A stretch of DNA of 64,000 nucleotides from Synaphobranchus kaupii (GCA_029718625.1 CM056376.1:115136173-115200172); one strand, 5' to 3'. Shown: positions 22,850 through 36,000, counted from the first letter of the stretch. The notes: generated by a model not told the origin, from the sequence alone. A program made the numbers and translations.

Positions 22850-23285
22850 GGATAAAAACACAGACTAAGTGAAGGGCCACCAAGGGGCCCGGGATATGAA
22901 CACAGACTGAGTGAGGGGCCACCAAGGGGCCCGGGACATGAACACAGACTAAGTGAGGGGCCACCAAGGGGCCCGGGATATGAACACAGACTGAGTGAGG
23001 GGATCTAAGAGGCTCGGGATATGAACATAGACTAAGTGAGGGGCCACAAAGGGGACCAGCATATGAACACAGACTGCATGAGGGACCAATAAGGGGCCCG
23101 GGACATGAACACAGACTAAGTGAGGGGCCACCAAGGGGCCCGGGATATGAACACAGACTGAGTGAGGGGATCTAAGAGGCTCGGGATATGAACACAGACT
23201 AAGTGAGGGGTCATGAAGGGGCCCGGGATATAAACACAGACTGAGTGAGGGGCCACTAAGGGGCCCCGGATATGAACATAAACTG
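22850..23285 (-). repeat. 42/43-bp minisatellite, about 10 copies
   Basis: Tandem array with unit GGGATATGAACACAGACTGA plus GTGAGGGGCCACCAAGGGGCCC. It lies 0.6-1 kb downstream of the slc43a3 stop codon, so it may be in the 3' UTR or just beyond the gene. A possible minus-strand AATAAA is at 22752-22757. Confidence 0.88.
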
Positions 23286-23431
23286 AAAACAGCTCTGCTC
23301 TTCTTCCCTTTTGCCTGTAGGCTACCGTGCGGGTTTCTCCAACGTGTGGTTTTCCCTTGGTCTTTAAGGCTCAGCTCAGTCCTCAGTCAAACCAGTTGAG
23401 TCTTAAACTTTCAAACACAAATATGAGCCAG

Positions 23432-23437
23432 TTTAAT
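23432..23437 (-). terminator. Candidate poly(A) signal ATTAAA for slc43a3
   Basis: Minus-strand ATTAAA about 430 bases downstream of the stop codon, past the 27-bp minisatellite. An AATAAA at 22752-22757 is the alternative. Neither is supported by transcript evidence. Confidence 0.25.
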
Positions 23438-23574
23438 GTGCATCCATTACTTGTGCGTTAACTCTGACTCATAAAGAAACGCCTAAATCCGTCATGGAAA
23501 GCCAAGACCAAAGCGACCTGTGCGAAGACTGAGAGTGGCTGATGTTCAAGCATGTTTACAGTCAATACCAAAGC

Positions 23575-23835
23575 CAATAAAAACAGGCCTGTGGCGGTAA
23601 AACAGGCCTGTAGGTATGTGGCGGTAAAACAGGCCTGTGGGTATGCGGCGGTAAAACAAGCCTGTGTGTATGTGGCGGTAAAACAGGCCTGTGGGTATGT
23701 GGCAGTAAAACAGGCCTGTAGGTATGTGGCGTTAAAACAGGCCTGTAGGTATGTGGGGGTAAAACAGGCCTGTGGGTATGTGGCGGTAAAAAAAGCCTGT
23801 GGATCTGTGGGGGTAAATAGGCCTGTAGGTATGGA
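23575..23835 (-). repeat. 27-bp minisatellite in the slc43a3 3' UTR
   Basis: About nine copies of a 27-bp unit (GTGGCGGTAAAACAGGCCTG plus TGGGTAT). It begins only about 35 bases after the slc43a3 stop codon on the minus strand. The 27-bp unit keeps both strands open, giving long spurious ORFs of a repeated nine-residue unit. Confidence 0.9.
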
Positions 23836-23869
23836 GCGTGGGGAGAGGGGGTGGGCTGCGTGTAGGTAT

Positions 23870-24046
23870 CTAAGAGGAGTCCACTGCGTCCTGGGGTGCT
23901 TCCCCTTTGACGGAGGAGGAGCTGCCGCCATTGGCCAGCTGCTCGGTGAAGGACCTCCTCTGATTGGCCAGCCTGCGGCAGTGTATGTAGATGTAGAATG
24001 GGTGGATGAAAGCACACAGGCTGAGGATGGTCAAGGCCACGTTTAT
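23870..24046 (-). CDS. slc43a3: slc43a3 exon 12: TM12, C-terminal tail and stop
   Basis: Residues about 458-515: [20 protein letters not shown] followed by a basic segment [10 protein letters not shown] and a Ser/Gly-rich tail ending DAVDSS, then TAG at 23872-23870. The acceptor is CTCCTGCAG. The tail is longer than the mammalian one. A 27-bp minisatellite starts about 35 bases after the stop. Confidence 0.93.
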   Translation of the reverse strand: MNVALTILSLCAFIHPFYIYIHCRRLANQRRSFTEQLANGGSSSSVKGEAPQDAVDSS

Positions 24047-27000
24047 CTGCAGGAGAGGAAGGGAACACACACAGTGAATCTCCAGCTGTGATTGTATGCT
24101 TGTGTGTGGGCGGAGCCGGTGGGGAGGTACTCACATATAAGGGGTCTCCGTCGAACACCCCTTTCACCAGAGAGAAACATGCGTACTGCAGGAGCGAAAC
24201 CACAGCAGACAGAGCCATAATCAGACCATACAGCTTCCCAAAGTGACTGGCTGGAAACCTACAAACACCAGAGGAGAGAGCAACATTTCTATTACACTCT
24301 TTGTAACTCACTGGGCCCTATCTTACACCCGGCGCAAAGCGGCGCTAACGCAAACGCAAGTGTCTTTGCTATCTTACACCCGGCGCTAGGTCCATAATGG
24401 CGCCTAACGCTTACGCCGTTTAACTAGCATTGCGCGTTAACTAGTCTTGCGCCATCATTAGTGAACTGGGCGTGTTGGTCTTAAGATGAGGAGTGGCCAG
24501 GATTATTTTTGGCGTATTGCTATCTTGAGCCAGCAGAAAGCGCTTGCGCTAGAACCACCACAAACCTGGTCTAAAGTCATGTCGCAGTTGTTTACATGCT
24601 ATTTTAACGGCGCATATAAGTGCGTCTACATAGGCGTGTGCACAACGCGCATACCCTCCTGTCTGTTACACACAGGGGCGTGCACAGGCATGACTAAAAT
24701 ATCTAGATCACAATGTGAAATATTATTATTGTGTAGGCTATATCAAAAATGCATAATAATAAAAGGTTCCATAGGTCCACATACCTTTCCCTCAGCGAAG
24801 GGAAACAATGCCACATTACATTGCTCTCAGCCCACTCCATCAACATCCAGGCGATGTGCGATGGTACGGGACAATGGCTATCCATTAAAAAGGAGCTGAT
24901 AACACCTATAGCTATCAAGCCTAATGCGCGAATTGTCTTTGCACCTAATGCGTGAATTGTCATTCAATGGAAAACTCGCGCACGGCAATAGACGGACATT
25001 TAAGTTCTGAAAATGCGCTTCAGATGTCATTACAATACAGCTCTGTTTATCTATGAATACAGCCTGTAAGTAAATAGAATGGTTTGTGACTGAAAAAAGT
25101 TCAAAACCTTGTCCAGTGAATATTGCATTTATTGTTTTTCAAATAGCCTAGGCTACAGCGTATTCGCTGTGCATAAGGTTTTTTTCGATAGCCTATGGTT
25201 AAAAAACGGAGATGTCACCATGTTAACTAAATTGTAACCTTAGCTATTCTTCGTCCTTCATATTTTACAGTGACCAGGTTTCCATACTCTCGCCGTTTAA
25301 AACCCAGCTGATTTCACCCGTTATTCCTTAACTGAGCAAAACGATTTTAAAGAGAACTAAGCGTCTAATTAGAAACTAAAACAAATTTGCAGCACGTTAC
25401 ACAATTAATTCACAATTAATTGTAATGCCATTCTCTGCACGTGAGCTGCATGTTCTCTGTTTCCAAGTCGCACGTTTCACGGTCTTCCTGGGAAAGTGGA
25501 TTGTTTTAAAGGATTACGCTACGAGTAAAACAGGTTGGTCACATTTCCATAAACAGGACATTATTAAACAAGGGGAAATATGCGTGGGTTATGGGTTGCG
25601 AACCTGACAGCTTTATTGTAGGCTATTTAGTGTCATCATTAAGGCAAAATAACGGTATGTATGTTATTAATCAATATTAGCCTACTATGCAGGTAGCCTA
25701 ATGAACTTTGGATGAAGTTTGAACTTCGAGAACTCCATGAGAACAGCCTCTTGGAATTGATGTTTGACACTTTCATTGCATAATCAAACGAAATTCGCTG
25801 AACAAGCAGGCTAATTTGGCGTTTTCTAAGGTGAGACTGAAGCCATTGATAGCTTATTCTCAGCTGTTGCAGGTCCTTTTAGCGAAATTTAACCGCACAT
25901 ATTTTGTAAAATAACAGCCCTGTCTGGAATTACCGGGAACTCATAGGCTAATGGTTAGTCCGAATAATATTGATCATACTCCATTTAGCCTATTCCTTGA
26001 TCACACTAAACACGCACGAGCATGTCTGTTTCGCCATCATAAGCAATCCGCCAAGGTGGAAAAGCAGGCATTTAAAGGGAATGGGATATGACATTTTGAT
26101 TGGTTTATTGAATGTCACGCCCAAGACACACCTATAATTAATGAAGCGACTAGGTTCAGCCCAGTTGCGCCATGCGCCGTGCTTAGCGCCAAAAAAACAC
26201 GCCGTTAAAATAGCAAAGGTGGACTTGGACACGCCCTAAATGGACTTAGCGCCATGCGCTTAGACTAAGCGCCAAGATCGCCAAGATAGGGCCCACTCTG
26301 TGTAACTCGCTTTGTGGCTCATTCTGTAACTCACTTTCTGTATCTCTGTGTAACTCACTCTGTGTAACTCACACTGTAATTACATTATGTGTAACTTCCT
26401 TTGTGTAACTCATTCTGTAACTGTGTAACTCGCTCTGTGTAACTCATTCTGTGTAACTCACTCTGTGTAACTCACACTGGGTAACTCATTCTGCGTGACT
26501 TGTTCTGTAACTGTGTAACTCACTCTGTGTAACTCATTCTGTAACTGTGTAACATGTTAGGTGTAACTCATTGTGAAACTAGCTCTGTGTAATTCATTCT
26601 GCGTGACTCGTTCTGTAACTGTGTTACTCACTCTGTGTAACCCATTCTGTAACTGTGAAACACCTTAGGTGTAACTAGCTCTGTGTAACTCACGCTGTAA
26701 CTCACTCTGTGTAACACATTCTGTGTAACTCATTCTGTAACTGTGTAACTCGCTCGGTGTAACTCATTCTTTGTAACTTGCTCTGTGTAACTCTCTCTGT
26801 ATAAGAGCACCTGCTAAGTTAGTTGAATGTAAGCACAGATGTTGGTGTGCTGACTCACGCGATGCTGATGAAGGCGGCGTTCCCTCCATATAGGAAGGAG
26901 CGGTTGAGCACCTGCAGGGCGAAGGACAGGTACTGCAGCGGGAGCACAGGCGTGGAAGCGCAGATGGAGAACAGGAGGCACTGCAGCGCAGTGAGGAAGA

Positions 27001-30000
27001 GGGAGAGCACCGCCGAGCGCAGATCCGCCTCTTCCTCAGTCTCCCCTGCACCAGAGCCAAGGGTTACCAGGATTCCCAACAGCTAACCACCTAACCCCTA
27101 ACATTCTGTTCAGTTTAGGCCTCTTTCTTTTTTCAAATGTTCACAAAACACTTTGGTGCTCCTCAAACTAACCTGCTGTTTACCAGAGGTACTGACACAG
27201 ACAGGCCCGCCCACTGTTCTCACAGATTCTGTATACCAGTGCTTCTCAGCCCCGGTCCCGGGGACCCACTGTGCATGCTGGTTTTTGTTACAACCATGTA
27301 ACAGGCTCTGTATTGTAATGAGCTACTAATTGTTCTTAGTTAGACACATTTACAGTCTAGTGAAGGACAATTTAAAGCCACATTATGTCAGAAATAGCCC
27401 TAAAAAATAAATGTCCCAAATTCCCACCAAGGAATTTCAATCAGTCAGATCAACTTATGCTTTCATTTACTGTGCTGTATGTAATAATACGTTGAAATAG
27501 GGTCCATTTTTAACTGATTCAATTACAAACTGAAATCAGTTGGGTCCCATTTGCTGAGAGTGTGAAAAGCTGAAACCATCTGTTTAATATGAATGCAGTT
27601 TACTGACAGCAATTGGCAACAAACACACAATTATGGTAGAACTTAAACACATTTTCAACTACCTTAATTGATCAAGAAATTGGCTTTGACAAAAAGCAGC
27701 ATACACAGTGGGCCCTGATGTGGCACACCTGTGTGCAGGTGAGGCAGGTACCCACCTGGAGCCCGTTTCCTGCCCTTGTGCCTGTCCATGATCATTCCAT
27801 TCCAGGGGGCGCACAGGACCCCACACAGCTGAGTGAAGGCAAAGGCATTGGTGTAGCGGCTCACTGAGAGAGAGAGAGAGAGAGAGCAAAGCTTCAGAGT
27901 GTTAGCATACACTAGTGACCTCATACTCAGCAACACATATACCTACACATATACAGTTGAAGTCAGAGGTTTACATGCACTTAGGTTGAAGTCATTAAAA
28001 CAAATTTTTTTAACCACTCCACAGATTTCATGTTAGCAAACTATAGTGTTGGCAACTTCTACTTTGTGCATGACACAAGTCATTTTTCCAACAATTGTTT
28101 ACAAGATTATTTCACTTTTAATTCACTATAGCACAATTCCAGTGGGTCAGAAGTTTACATACACTAAGTTGACTGTGCCGTTAAATCTTTAATATTTGGT
28201 CGCATATCCTTTGCATGCCATGACTTCCTGATGTCTGTGACCCAACAACATCAAAAGACACTTGATATCTTATTTTCATTTCACTTCACCAATTTGGACT
28301 ATTTTGTGTAGGTCCATTACATAAAATCCAAATAAAAATCAATTTAAATTACAGGTTGTAATACAAAAAAATAGGAAAAACGCCAAAGGGGGTGAATACT
28401 TTCGCAAGGCGCTGTATGCCTATACATAGAACTACACCTGTATATACACCTACACATATACCTACACCTATACATCATTCATATTATCACTATTATTACC
28501 AAGATTATTACCTTCATACACAACATTTCTATCACTATTAATATTATCTCTATCACAATCACAATTCACATTCTCACTATTATTTCCATTATCACCTTTA
28601 TACACAAAATCTCTATCACTATTAATATAATCTTTACCACAATCACCATAATTCATATTATCATTATTAATACCATTATTATCTGAAATCCTATATAACC
28701 AGCTCAATAATGCTGCTGTGTTGGTAAATAGGGATCTAGCTGAATGTGTATTTATAGCAGGGGTGTGAGGGAGGGGCTCGTACCCAGGACCGGGTCTCCT
28801 GCAGTCAGGCGGATCAGCATGGGGTTCAGGGTCCCAATGAACAGGTAGTGCCTCAACTGCATGACTGACAGCCACACCAAGTGCCAAAGGAAGAACCAGG
28901 AGAGTACGCTGTTCCTGAAACTAGCTACAGAGAGAGAGAAAGGGAGAGGGAGAGAGAGGGAGGGAGACAGAGAGAGGGAGAGAGATGGTAGTGGGGTGAT
29001 AGAGGGAGAGAGAGAAATACAGACAGGGAGAGAAGGAGAGAGAGAGATCAGTAATACTCTGTATTGTAGGAATACCAACACTTCAGTGATGTAATGGTTG
29101 CTGGTCCTCATGTGAAAGAAAGTCTGGTATTCAATTCAATTTATTTTGTATTGCGCTTTTTACAAAGAACTCAAAAAAGCTGTACAGAGAAACAGAAGGA
29201 GAATTGGACAAAAACCAGTATCAGCTTTGTGGGGAAACAGCAGAAAGCAGTGCAGTGGGTGTGGCTAGGTGGAGGCTGTAATTGTTTGCGGAATGGTGGC
29301 GGGGCTGTACCCGTTTGCGGGGCCTGCTGGCCGCTCATTGGTAGGAAATTATTAGCCTCTGTTTCTCCCGCTCCTCGCATTGGTCCTTTGTTTTCTTCTT
29401 TCCTGAGCAGCTCTGTGATGTGAGCCCTGGTTTTCGCACATTTCATTCTGCCACACAAACCAGGAAGAGCTTAATACCTGCGTGTAAGCTAACTGCTCAC
29501 CTATGTGTGACTGTGTCTGTGTTAGACTATGCCTATAAGCTAACTGCTCACCTATGTGAGACTGTGTCTGTGTTTGACTGTGTCTATAAGCTAACTGCTC
29601 ACCTATGTGAGACTGTGTCTGTGTTTGACTGTGTCTATAAGCTAACTTCTCACCTATGTGTGACTGTGTCTGTGTTAGACTGTGTCTATAAGCTAACTTC
29701 TCACCTATGTGAGACTGTGTCTGTGTTAGACTGTGTCTATAAGCTAACTGCTGACCTATGTGTGACTGTGTCTGTGTTAGACTGTGTCTATAAGCTAACT
29801 GCTCACCTATGTGAGACTGTGTCTGTGTTAGACTGTGTCTATAAGCTAACTGCTCACCTATGTGAGACTGTGTCTGTGTTAGACTGTGTCTATAAGCTAA
29901 CTGCTCACCTGTGTGAGACTGTGTCTATAAGCTAACTGGTCCCCTGTCGTGAAGTGATAATGGACACAGCGCTGGTCCTCTGTAGTGGGGTGATAATGGA

Positions 30001-33000
30001 CACAGCGCTGGTCCTCTGTAGTGGGGTGATAATGAACACAGCACTGGTCCTCTGTAGTGGGGTGATAATGGACACAGCACTGGTCCTCTGTAGTGGGGTG
30101 ATAATGAACACAGCACTGGTCCTCTGTAGTGGGGTGATAATGGACACAGCACTGGTCCTCTGTAGTGGGGTGATAATGGACACAGCACTGGTCCTCTGTA
30201 GTGGAGTGATAATGGACACAGCGCTGGACCCCTGTAGTGGGGTGATAATGGACACAGCGCTGGACCCCTGTAGTGGGGTGATAATGGACACAGCACTGGT
30301 CCTCTGTAGTGGGGTGATAATGAACACAGCACTGGTCCTCTGTAGTGGGGTGATAATGGACACAGCGCTGGATCCCTGTAGTGGGGTTATGCTGGAGGCA
30401 GTGCTGGACCCCTGTAGTGGGGTGATAATGGACACAGCGCTGGACCCCTGTAGTGGGGTGATAATGGACACAGCACTGGACCCCTGTAGTGGGGTTATGC
30501 TGGAGGCAGCGCTGGACCCCTGTAGTGGGGTGATAATGGACACAGTGCTGTACCCCTGTAGTGGGGTTATGCTGGAGGCAGTGCTGGTTCGTACCCGTAG
30601 GTGTACCCCTCAGGGAGAGGGTAGGGGATGTGCTTCTTGGGCATGAGGAAGAAGGTTCTCATCAGGAGGATCACACTGCAGGACGAAAGGAAGAAGAAAG
30701 AATAGTGGAGAGAGATCCCTCCCTCAGACAGCACCTGCAACAACAAATTATCACTATTATTACCAACATTACCATTACATTTATCCACAACATCTCTATC
30801 ACTAGTAATATTGGGCCTCATTCACTAACCATTCTACGAACAAATTTGTTCTTAAAACTTTAAAACGTTTCATGAACATTCTGGCATTCACCAATGTTTT
30901 TATTTGGTAGAACAGAAGCTCAGAACGCAAACATCAGTTAATCCCGAAATGTTTGAAAAAACGTTTTAAAGAAAGTCTTAAGAACAAATTTGTTCATAGA
31001 GTGATTGGTGAATGAGGCCCATTGTCTCTATCCCAATCACAATTCACATTATCACTATTAATATTATTTCTATCATAATCACCATCATAATTCACATTAT
31101 TAATAATAATAGTCATTATATCCTTATTCTATTTGTTTTCAATATTATTCTTATTGCCAACATTATAATTATCTTTATCATGTGAACTGCACATCATCTC
31201 TTGTCCACAGGATGGTGCAGTTACCACAGTAATTGTTACAATCCCCATTTCGCTCATCAAAGCAGCATTCATCTCCCCAGCACATGTTATATAACTGCCG
31301 TTACCTTGACGATAAGGAAGATGATGGAGGAGGAGTCAAAGGCTCCGTTGTAGAGCGTGATGATGGTGGAGCGGTGGGCGCCGAAGAGGTTCCCCACCTG
31401 AAGGAGAGTGAGTCTCAATTACCAAGAACCACTATGAGTCTGGAGATAAAAGAGCTGCGGGTTTAACTACAGTGCTTGATTAAAAGCGATGGTCCTCCAG
31501 GACAGGAGTTTGAGATCGCTGTTCTAAAGGAGGTTCTGTAGCAGTCAGTGTTTCTGGCGGGAAGCTGAGTGTTTATCAGGCACGGAAAAGAACAGACAGT
31601 CTCTATCCTGTGCTTGCTCCAAACCTCAGGCTCTGAACTATATCAACACACACACACACACACATACATACACACCTGCACACACACATACACACACACA
31701 AACTCGTACGCACACCACCTGCACACACATAGACAGACACGCACGCACACACAGCTACACACAGACACATACATGCACACAAACACGCACATGCACGCTC
31801 AAGCACACGTACAAACGCTCACGTATGCACACAAACATGCGCGCCCACACACACATGCATGCACACATACACACGCACACATGCACACACACAGACACAC
31901 ATACATGCACAAACACACACCTGCACACACACATACACACAAACGCGCACACACATATACAGAGTGTGCTGGCTTTTGTTTCAGCCAAAACCATCATAAA
32001 GCCATTGATGCGATCCCAGGTTTTTGTGTTTGAGTCATGCAGTGTGGGTTTGGCGCTTTTACAGTTTTTGCCCGGACGCAGAGGAGGGTGCGGGCCTAAA
32101 GACGGAATGTGGGTAACTGACTGGCTGCCTGATCCCCGATGTGGAAAAGTGCATGCACAAATTTAGAGTGTTGAAAAGCACATGCGGAAATTTTTGAGTA
32201 CTTACAATAAAAAGTCGAAAAGCGCATGCGTACATTTTTTTGTTATTTCGGTAAAAAGTTTGCTGTCTAACTCCCTGACCCCTTTTACTAGTGCAATATG
32301 GGATTTATTTTAATTCGTTTTTTATTTTTTTATTTTACATGAAGGTTTAAATTCAGATTTAATGACAAATCGAGCGTAGTAATTCAGGCAGGTCACGTGA
32401 GTTAAGCTCCAGTCGAATTGGCTGAAGTGATGATTCACCTATCACAGTCCATTCACATCACAGGGCAGGCTATTTAATGCCCTCAGCTGACAAGACGATT
32501 CTCCTGCATGTTCTGCTACACGCCGCAGGTAAAAAACCCTCCTCCACCCCTGCTCCATCCTCAAGTGCCCCTCTGTTGCGTCTATCACTCCTGCTCGGCT
32601 CACCAACAGTCATAATACCTACTGATTATATATTTTTCCCCCTCTTGTCCCACTTCGGGCAACCGGAGCGGTAGCTATAGATTGACTGAGCACCCTCCTC
32701 CAGACGCAGCTGCTTCAGCTCCAGCTCCACACCTGTCCCCTGATGGTACCAGCTGTTGGTGTTGGCCTTCAAATCATCTCATCACCGGCTCAATTATTTA
32801 ATTGACATTTGTTTCCGTTAGTCTTTTTACATGTATTCTGTAATCAGCTCTCCAGTAACCGGTGCCGGTCAGCGGCGGAAGCACTCCCCCTTTAGAGTCA
32901 AGTTCTGCCCAAGGTTTCTTTCTGCTAACAGCAGGGAGCTTTTCCTTGCCACCGTCGCCCTAGGCATGCTCTGCTGGGGTTCAGGCCCAGTTCTCTAAGC

Positions 33001-36000
33001 TTCATATAATAGCACTTTAAAGGCGCAATACGTATATGTATATGTATATGTACTAAACTAGAATGGAATGGAATCTATAAAAATAATCTTATCCCCTTCC
33101 TGCTGGGTAAGGTACTTAGGGGGAGGCCGACAGAAAGAGTTCAGTCAGTTTTGGGGTTGCAGTTAGTTTGTTCAGTTAGTTTTTAGTGGACAATTGACTG
33201 TTTCCTGCAATAAAACTACTCAATCTTAAGACCTGATTTAGCCGCCGTACTTCCACAGAGAATATAGGTCAGCACAAAGTAAAGGATTCAACGATAGATT
33301 GACTTCAAAAATGATGGTATAAAGACTCAAAATAACCCTGATAGACTGTCGTCGTATTTTATTTGCTTTGAGTGCACTGTGGAGTGTTTAAGTGCGTTTG
33401 GTAGTTGATGCTAGCAGTTACCTTAGAGTTGCGCTAGCATTAGCAATGTGTGTATGTCCAAAAGAATGGACAGCATGGAATTATCTGAAAATGGTTTCCA
33501 TCAATCGACTACATCATGGGTAAGTCGTAATTGAGACACTATGTCCAAAATTCCGAACTATCCCTTTAACAGGTGCTCTGCAAGGGAGGATTGATGAGAA
33601 ACAAACAAAAATGCAACTGAATTGCCCTTGCAACATATAGGAAGTGCAACACCATAGAGGTGAAATGCGACCCCCTACTTTTTACGTGTGGAGCATTGCA
33701 TTGTGGGATTTCCTTCTTGTTGGAAGCTTGTATTTTCTCTAATTGGAACCAAATCCCACTTGGTGTGGCTGTCATATTTCATCCTGGCATTTTGGGGATT
33801 CCCCCCATGAAGCAAGGGAAGGGAACGACAGAAATAAGGCCATGTAAAAAAAAAAAGTTGTTGATCGTCCCCGCCCGACATCCGAAAAAGGTCCCGACGA
33901 CTTTTTATTTTTATTTTTTTCGTGACAATGGCCAGAAGTTGCAGAAAACACGGGGAAATCCTATTTCTAAGCCATTTGGACAGAAAATCGTACTCACACC
34001 GCACTAGGAGATCCTATCCGATCCACTAGGCCTAGCCCTCTATCGACCACCACGCAAAATTGTTAGAGCGCATGTGCAGCATACGGGTTGCTAATGAACA
34101 ATGCACGCCATCTTTGATCAACAATAGCGAGAGTTCACACATGCGATTGTCTATGGTATATTAACAAAACGTTCTACAACAATACCTTTTATTGTGCTAT
34201 AGTATATAGTCTGTTCTGGGTGCAGTACACCGATTAAAGATTGGTTTGGGTGTTCGGTGGAGGTCGACATGACTTTATCGCAGGTGTTTGATGAATTCAA
34301 TCAAGCAACATTTATTGACCAAAAATACATGAAACATTACAATCAATATGAGCAAAACTGATGTTGACAGGCTACAATTAAACAGAAGCAATTTGGTCGA
34401 GAGACGCAATGTTCTATATATTCTGTCCTCTTTATTTCTCTCTACGGTCCGCTGTACCTGGTGCTTAAATAAAAAAAATAAAAAAATAAAAACCTCCCTC
34501 CCTACGACTTTTTTTTTTTAAAAAGGACGATCAACAACTTTTTTTTTTTACATGGCCTAAGGCATAAATTTCGGATACGAACGCAGCCTCAGTTCACAGC
34601 TCATTAGACACTATTTTCAGCAGGGAGAGAATCCAGCAAGCACTGGGTTCCTGAGGATTGTGCTTCTTTGGTATAAAAGACGTGGGAAGCAATGCTGTTC
34701 TCACGCTGCACAAATTGCTGCTAGAACTGGGTGTTTTTCAACTCTGAAATTAAGAAGAAATGTTTTCTTAATATTTTTTTCTGGAATTGATTCCATTTTC
34801 CAGCTGTGCGGAGAGCGTCATTTCATATTTCTAATTAAAATACATTTTTGTTTTCAAAATAAATGTCCTGATCCTGGGTATGTGTGGAATGCAGCGTGGG
34901 CTCCCTCAAGCCCAGCCCGGTTATTCTGGGACCCCCGCTGGGGACAGCGGTATTGCTTGTTTGTACAGAGCGCTAACGTGCTAAAGTGAGGCCCTGCTTG
35001 CGTATAAACATCCCTCGCCCCATGACTGCAGCGCCACACAGTTGGGAAAAAAACTATGTAATGTAAATGTAAAAAACTAAGCTGTTACAGCTGATATGGA
35101 GAAAATCCCATAACTACACATATTTCACTGAGTAGAGGGGAAAGAGGGAAGGAGTGAGAGAGAGAGTTTTGCAGTTACGCTTTGGTGCCATGAGGCACGC
35201 AGTAGGGTCACGCAGTGGCATGAGAAAAACTGCACCTTCAATGGCTATCAGGCAAAGAGCAGCACACACACACCTGCATGTTTGTGACGAGTAATAAAAT
35301 TCCGCCCACAGCGATGAAAGACAGAGACGGGAATAGCAGGAGGGACGTTTCTGCAGAGAAAAAGAGACAGAGTGAGGTAGAGAGAGATAGAGTGAAAGAG
35401 AGAGAGAGAGACAGGTTAATGAAGGCAAACCACAGCTTGATGCACATGTTTTCTGCAGGCTTGTTAAATGCCACTGTCTCATAGTAAAGTGAGGCAAGTA
35501 ACTCTTTACCTGAGTGTGAAAAGCCGATCAACAAAGTGCCAGTGGTGTACAGTGATCTGGGGAAATAAGCAAAAAGCATTGCAATTTTTGCAAAAAAACA
35601 GACCAAGAGCATCACACACATAAGTTTAACCAGTAATACTGACCAACAGCATTGCAAACATGAGTTTAACCATTAAAACTGACCAATAGCATCACACAAA
35701 TGAGTTTGACCATTAAAACTGACCAAGAGCATCGCATAAATTAATTTAACCGTTAAAACTGACCAACAGCTTTGCACATGAGTATAAACATTAAAACTGA
35801 CCAACAGCAACGCACAAAATAGTTTAACCATTAAAACTGAACAACAGCAATGTAGACATGAGTTTAATCATTAAAACTGACCAACCGCATCGCACAAATG
35901 AGCATCGCGAACGAAGTGCGCAAAGCAAGTTCTGTCAGGAACCAATGGTCGGCCTCAGCAAATGCATGTTCTCATACTCAACCAATCGCATGCACACATC

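Noticed and set aside
22850..23285. CRISPR-like regular array
   Set aside because: Units are contiguous with no unique spacers, and the context is vertebrate. These are minisatellites.
23458..24311. Two long minus-strand ORFs of 185 and 249 residues
   Set aside because: They run through the 27-bp minisatellite and only overlap parts of slc43a3 exons 11-12. The true frame uses the 88-bp intron and stops at 23870.
29932..30646. ORFs of 200-230 residues made of a 12-residue repeat
   Set aside because: Caused by the 36-bp minisatellite in intron 6 of slc43a3. Open on both strands, as expected for a repeat.
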